Part shown: in pieces, positions 13,809 through 15,933 of the stretch
Position numbering within the stretch: the stretch's first letter is position 1
Layout: each line of letters opens with the position of its first letter
Assembly: GCA_030671095.1 (NCBI GenBank)
Contig: DAOVAK010000015.1
Location: forward strand, 1-15,933
Direction of reading: 5' to 3'
Source of the DNA: Deltaproteobacteria bacterium
GTDB lineage: Bacteria > Desulfobacterota > DSM-4660 > Desulfatiglandales > HGW-15
Length of the DNA stretch: 15,933 bases
Position numbers and translations under genes: made by a program
The notes under the pieces: generated by a model
What the model was told of the DNA's origin: nothing
The model's input: the letters and a program-made list of their open reading frames with translations, nothing else
The model's database searches: none

Positions 13809-15905
13809 ATGGCACGAAATAGGTGGGCGGAACTTCATCCAGAACAGAGCGTCTCTTCAAGGCGTGTCTCCCGTAAGGAAACCGGACTGCCACCATGGAT
13901 ATTTAAACATCAGGACCTTATCCGCGCCATGGAAGGTGCTGAATCGGTAAGCCAAAAGGATCTGATCAATACAGTCAATCGGATCCATTTTAAAGAGGGA
14001 TCGATCCTGGTCCATCTCGAACATCCCAAGTACGGAGAGAGTATCCTTGTGCGGGCATATCCTCAGGCCTGCTTTAGCGGGAATCTTACCTGCCAATGGT
14101 CCGAGAGGAACCCTTTAAATCCTGATCTACTCAGATATCAATTCCTTCATCTTATCATTGCAAATGGCAAATCCATAATACTCGTTCCTGGGGAGCTTCG
14201 GAGCATGGACGAGAACTCCCTTTGCGTCCAGCTACCGAAAACAAGTTACGCTATTGGCCAGCGCCAGGCCATGAGATATACCTGTAAAGAGGTCACCGCC
14301 GAATTGACTCAGAATGGTTTTTGCGCCAGAGGTGAACTGTTGGATTTCAGCCCGGTGGGGCTCCGTATGAGGGTTAGGCCTGAATCGCAGTCCTCTTTCC
14401 ATTGGCTAAACTCAGATGAGTTGGCAAGCATTCTTTTGCGCCGTGGTAACCAGATTTTGTTTTCCGGGACTTGCTCTTTTATTCGTGAGCAGGGCAATTT
14501 TCATGAAAGGGAGTTTGTGTTAGTGCCCACTGAAAAAATGATCAAACGATTTAAGAAAAAGCAGATACGCAATCCGCGCCTCCGGCTGCTACCATCGCCC
14601 ACTGTGAGCTTTGATCACCCTTTTCTGCCAAAGACATTTCAATTGGAGGTTAAAGATATCTCCACCTCAGGATTCTCCGTTTATGAAAAATCGGATGAAG
14701 GTGTACTCATGCCTGGCATGATCCTCTCCGGACTGTCGATCAATTTTGCCAGTAAATTAAATATGAATTGTACTGCCCAAGTCATCCATCGTTACGAGGA
14801 AAAGACAGATGGAGTCCATTCAGGATTGGCCATTTTGGATATGGACATTAACGCATACAGTCTTCTTGCGCATATGCTAACCAGGGCTTTGGATCCGCAC
14901 GCCCACCTTTCCGATGCGGTGGATATGCACGCCCTTTGGGAGTTCTTTTTTGAAAGCGGTTTTATTTATCCGACCAAATATCGTCTCATCCAGTCCCATC
15001 GTGAAGATTTTAAGGAGACATATCGCAAGCTGTACCAGGAGAACCCTGAGATTGCAAAGCATTTTACCTACCAGGAGAAAGGAAGGATTTATGGTCATAT
15101 CTCAATGGTCAGGGCCTACCAGCGAAGTTGGATGATCCATCACTATGCTGCCAGGTCCATGGAGAATAGGCGAACTGGTTTCATGGTGTTGAAGCAAATG
15201 ATGCATTATCTGAATGACATGTGTCGTTTGCCTTCCGCGAAGATGGACTATGTGATCTGTTACTTTCGTCCAGAAAACAAATTCCCCAATCTTGTTTTTG
15301 GCGGTTTTGCCAAGGCCCTGAACAATAAACGAGGTTGTTCTACCGATCTTTTCGCCTATCTCCCCTATACGACTCTCTCTCTAACTACCGAGTTACCGAA
15401 GGGGTGGTCATTGGAGATATGTTCTGAACAGGATCTGTGGGAGTTGAAGCGGTTTTATACGCATCATTCCGGAGGTCTCCTTTTGGACGCTTTAGGCCTG
15501 GATCAAAAAGACTCAGGGGAGGAACCTTTGGAGGTTGTCTATCGTGAAGCTGGTTTGCATAGGAAATGCAAGGCCTATTCCCTCAGCCATGGGGGTGAGC
15601 TGGGTGCGGTTCTCATTGTGAACCAATCAGACTTGGGACTTAATTTCTCCGAGCTGCTGAATGGGATCAAGATCCTGGTGACCAATCCAGAGGCCCTACC
15701 ATGGAATGTTTTGTCTACTGCGGTCGCCAAGCTGACGGCAGGATATGACATGGAAAAGGTTCCGATCCTGTTTTATCCCTTTGAGTACGTACAAGCAAAG
15801 GATATCCCCTATGAAAAGCGATATCAATTATGGATTTTGAATGTGCGTCACGGGCAGGAGTACATGGAATTTATGCAACGGAAATTTAAGATAAGTTATG
15901 AGTAG
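13809..15905 (+). CDS. Tandem PilZ-domain protein with GNAT-like C-terminal half (paralogue 2)
   Basis: A 698-residue paralogue of the protein at 9569, collinear without a gap until one extra C-terminal residue. Identity is highest in the C-terminal half: residues 375-437 differ at only 7 of 63 positions. The first PilZ domain keeps R152-xxx-R156 and DFSPVG (179-184). The second has a canonical DISTSG (283-288), where the other copy has NISSSG. The GNAT-like part contains GRIYGHISMVRAYQRSWMIH. The start at 13809 is preferred: GGGAG (13797-13801) lies 7 nt upstream and the length to the conserved Trp30 is identical in both copies. The frame extends to a TTG at 13761, but that adds residues absent from the paralogue. 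It probably has its own promoter. The 28 nt after the stop show nothing. Confidence 0.82.
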   Translation: MARNRWAELHPEQSVSSRRVSRKETGLPPWIFKHQDLIRAMEGAESVSQKDLINTVNRIHFKEGSILVHLEHPKYGESILVRAYPQACFSGNLTCQWSERNPLNPDLLRYQFLHLIIANGKSIILVPGELRSMDENSLCVQLPKTSYAIGQRQAMRYTCKEVTAELTQNGFCARGELLDFSPVGLRMRVRPESQSSFHWLNSDELASILLRRGNQILFSGTCSFIREQGNFHEREFVLVPTEKMIKRFKKKQIRNPRLRLLPSPTVSFDHPFLPKTFQLEVKDISTSGFSVYEKSDEGVLMPGMILSGLSINFASKLNMNCTAQVIHRYEEKTDGVHSGLAILDMDINAYSLLAHMLTRALDPHAHLSDAVDMHALWEFFFESGFIYPTKYRLIQSHREDFKETYRKLYQENPEIAKHFTYQEKGRIYGHISMVRAYQRSWMIHHYAARSMENRRTGFMVLKQMMHYLNDMCRLPSAKMDYVICYFRPENKFPNLVFGGFAKALNNKRGCSTDLFAYLPYTTLSLTTELPKGWSLEICSEQDLWELKRFYTHHSGGLLLDALGLDQKDSGEEPLEVVYREAGLHRKCKAYSLSHGGELGAVLIVNQSDLGLNFSELLNGIKILVTNPEALPWNVLSTAVAKLTAGYDMEKVPILFYPFEYVQAKDIPYEKRYQLWILNVRHGQEYMEFMQRKFKISYE

Positions 15906-15933
15906 AGCCTAACAGAGCCCATTCCGCCCAACT

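Noticed and set aside
13729..13950. 73-residue frame from TTG after a strong AAGGAGGAA
   Set aside because: The start is too close to the ribosome site and most of the frame lies over the PilZ gene in another frame; no family recognised.
1..15933. CRISPR arrays, tRNA or rRNA genes and transposase genes
   Set aside because: None seen: no regularly spaced repeats, no tRNA-like cloverleaf with a CCA end recognised, and no transposase-like protein.

Overview
The window reads as a chromosome segment of an anaerobic, fatty-acid-oxidising deltaproteobacterium (Desulfobacterota type; a sulfate reducer or syntroph). The basis is acyl-CoA beta-oxidation genes next to a two-subunit B12-dependent acyl-CoA mutase with its GTPase chaperone, plus large PilZ proteins, with moderate GC and good Shine-Dalgarno sites. 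This placement is inferred from gene content; there is no marker gene in the window. All convincing genes are on the + strand.

Region 1 (1-5531) is a catabolic cluster: enoyl-CoA hydratase, acyl-CoA dehydrogenase, mutase large subunit, mutase small B12-binding subunit and a MeaB/MeaI-type GTPase. The mutase would usually be labelled methylmalonyl-CoA mutase, but the two residues that set substrate choice (Tyr89 and Arg207 in the Propionibacterium enzyme) are Phe91 and Gln209 here, the isobutyryl-CoA mutase pair. The likely job is interconversion of isobutyryl-CoA and butyryl-CoA, with the butyryl-CoA going to crotonyl-CoA and 3-hydroxybutyryl-CoA through the two neighbouring enzymes. The small-subunit gene is preceded by an AT-rich hairpin between direct repeats and by a seven-codon reading frame that overlaps its start codon.

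Region 2 (5532-7956) opens with a strong candidate structured RNA of about 225 nt (5557-5781) closed by a roughly 33-bp stem. It continues with a small two-helix membrane protein, an XRE-cupin regulator and a second acyl-CoA dehydrogenase.

Region 3 (7957-8676) has no intact gene. It holds a possible broken coding remnant on the minus strand, two copies of a roughly 50-bp structured repeat with a compensating base-pair change, and a promoter/operator region.

Region 4 (8677-15933) looks like a signalling block: a MerR-like regulator with a MmyB/PAS-like sensor half, then two full-length, collinear paralogues (697 and 698 aa) that each carry two PilZ-like domains and a C-terminal half resembling GNAT acyltransferases. 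A more AT-rich B12-binding-type radical SAM gene lies between the paralogues, with structured noncoding DNA on each side.
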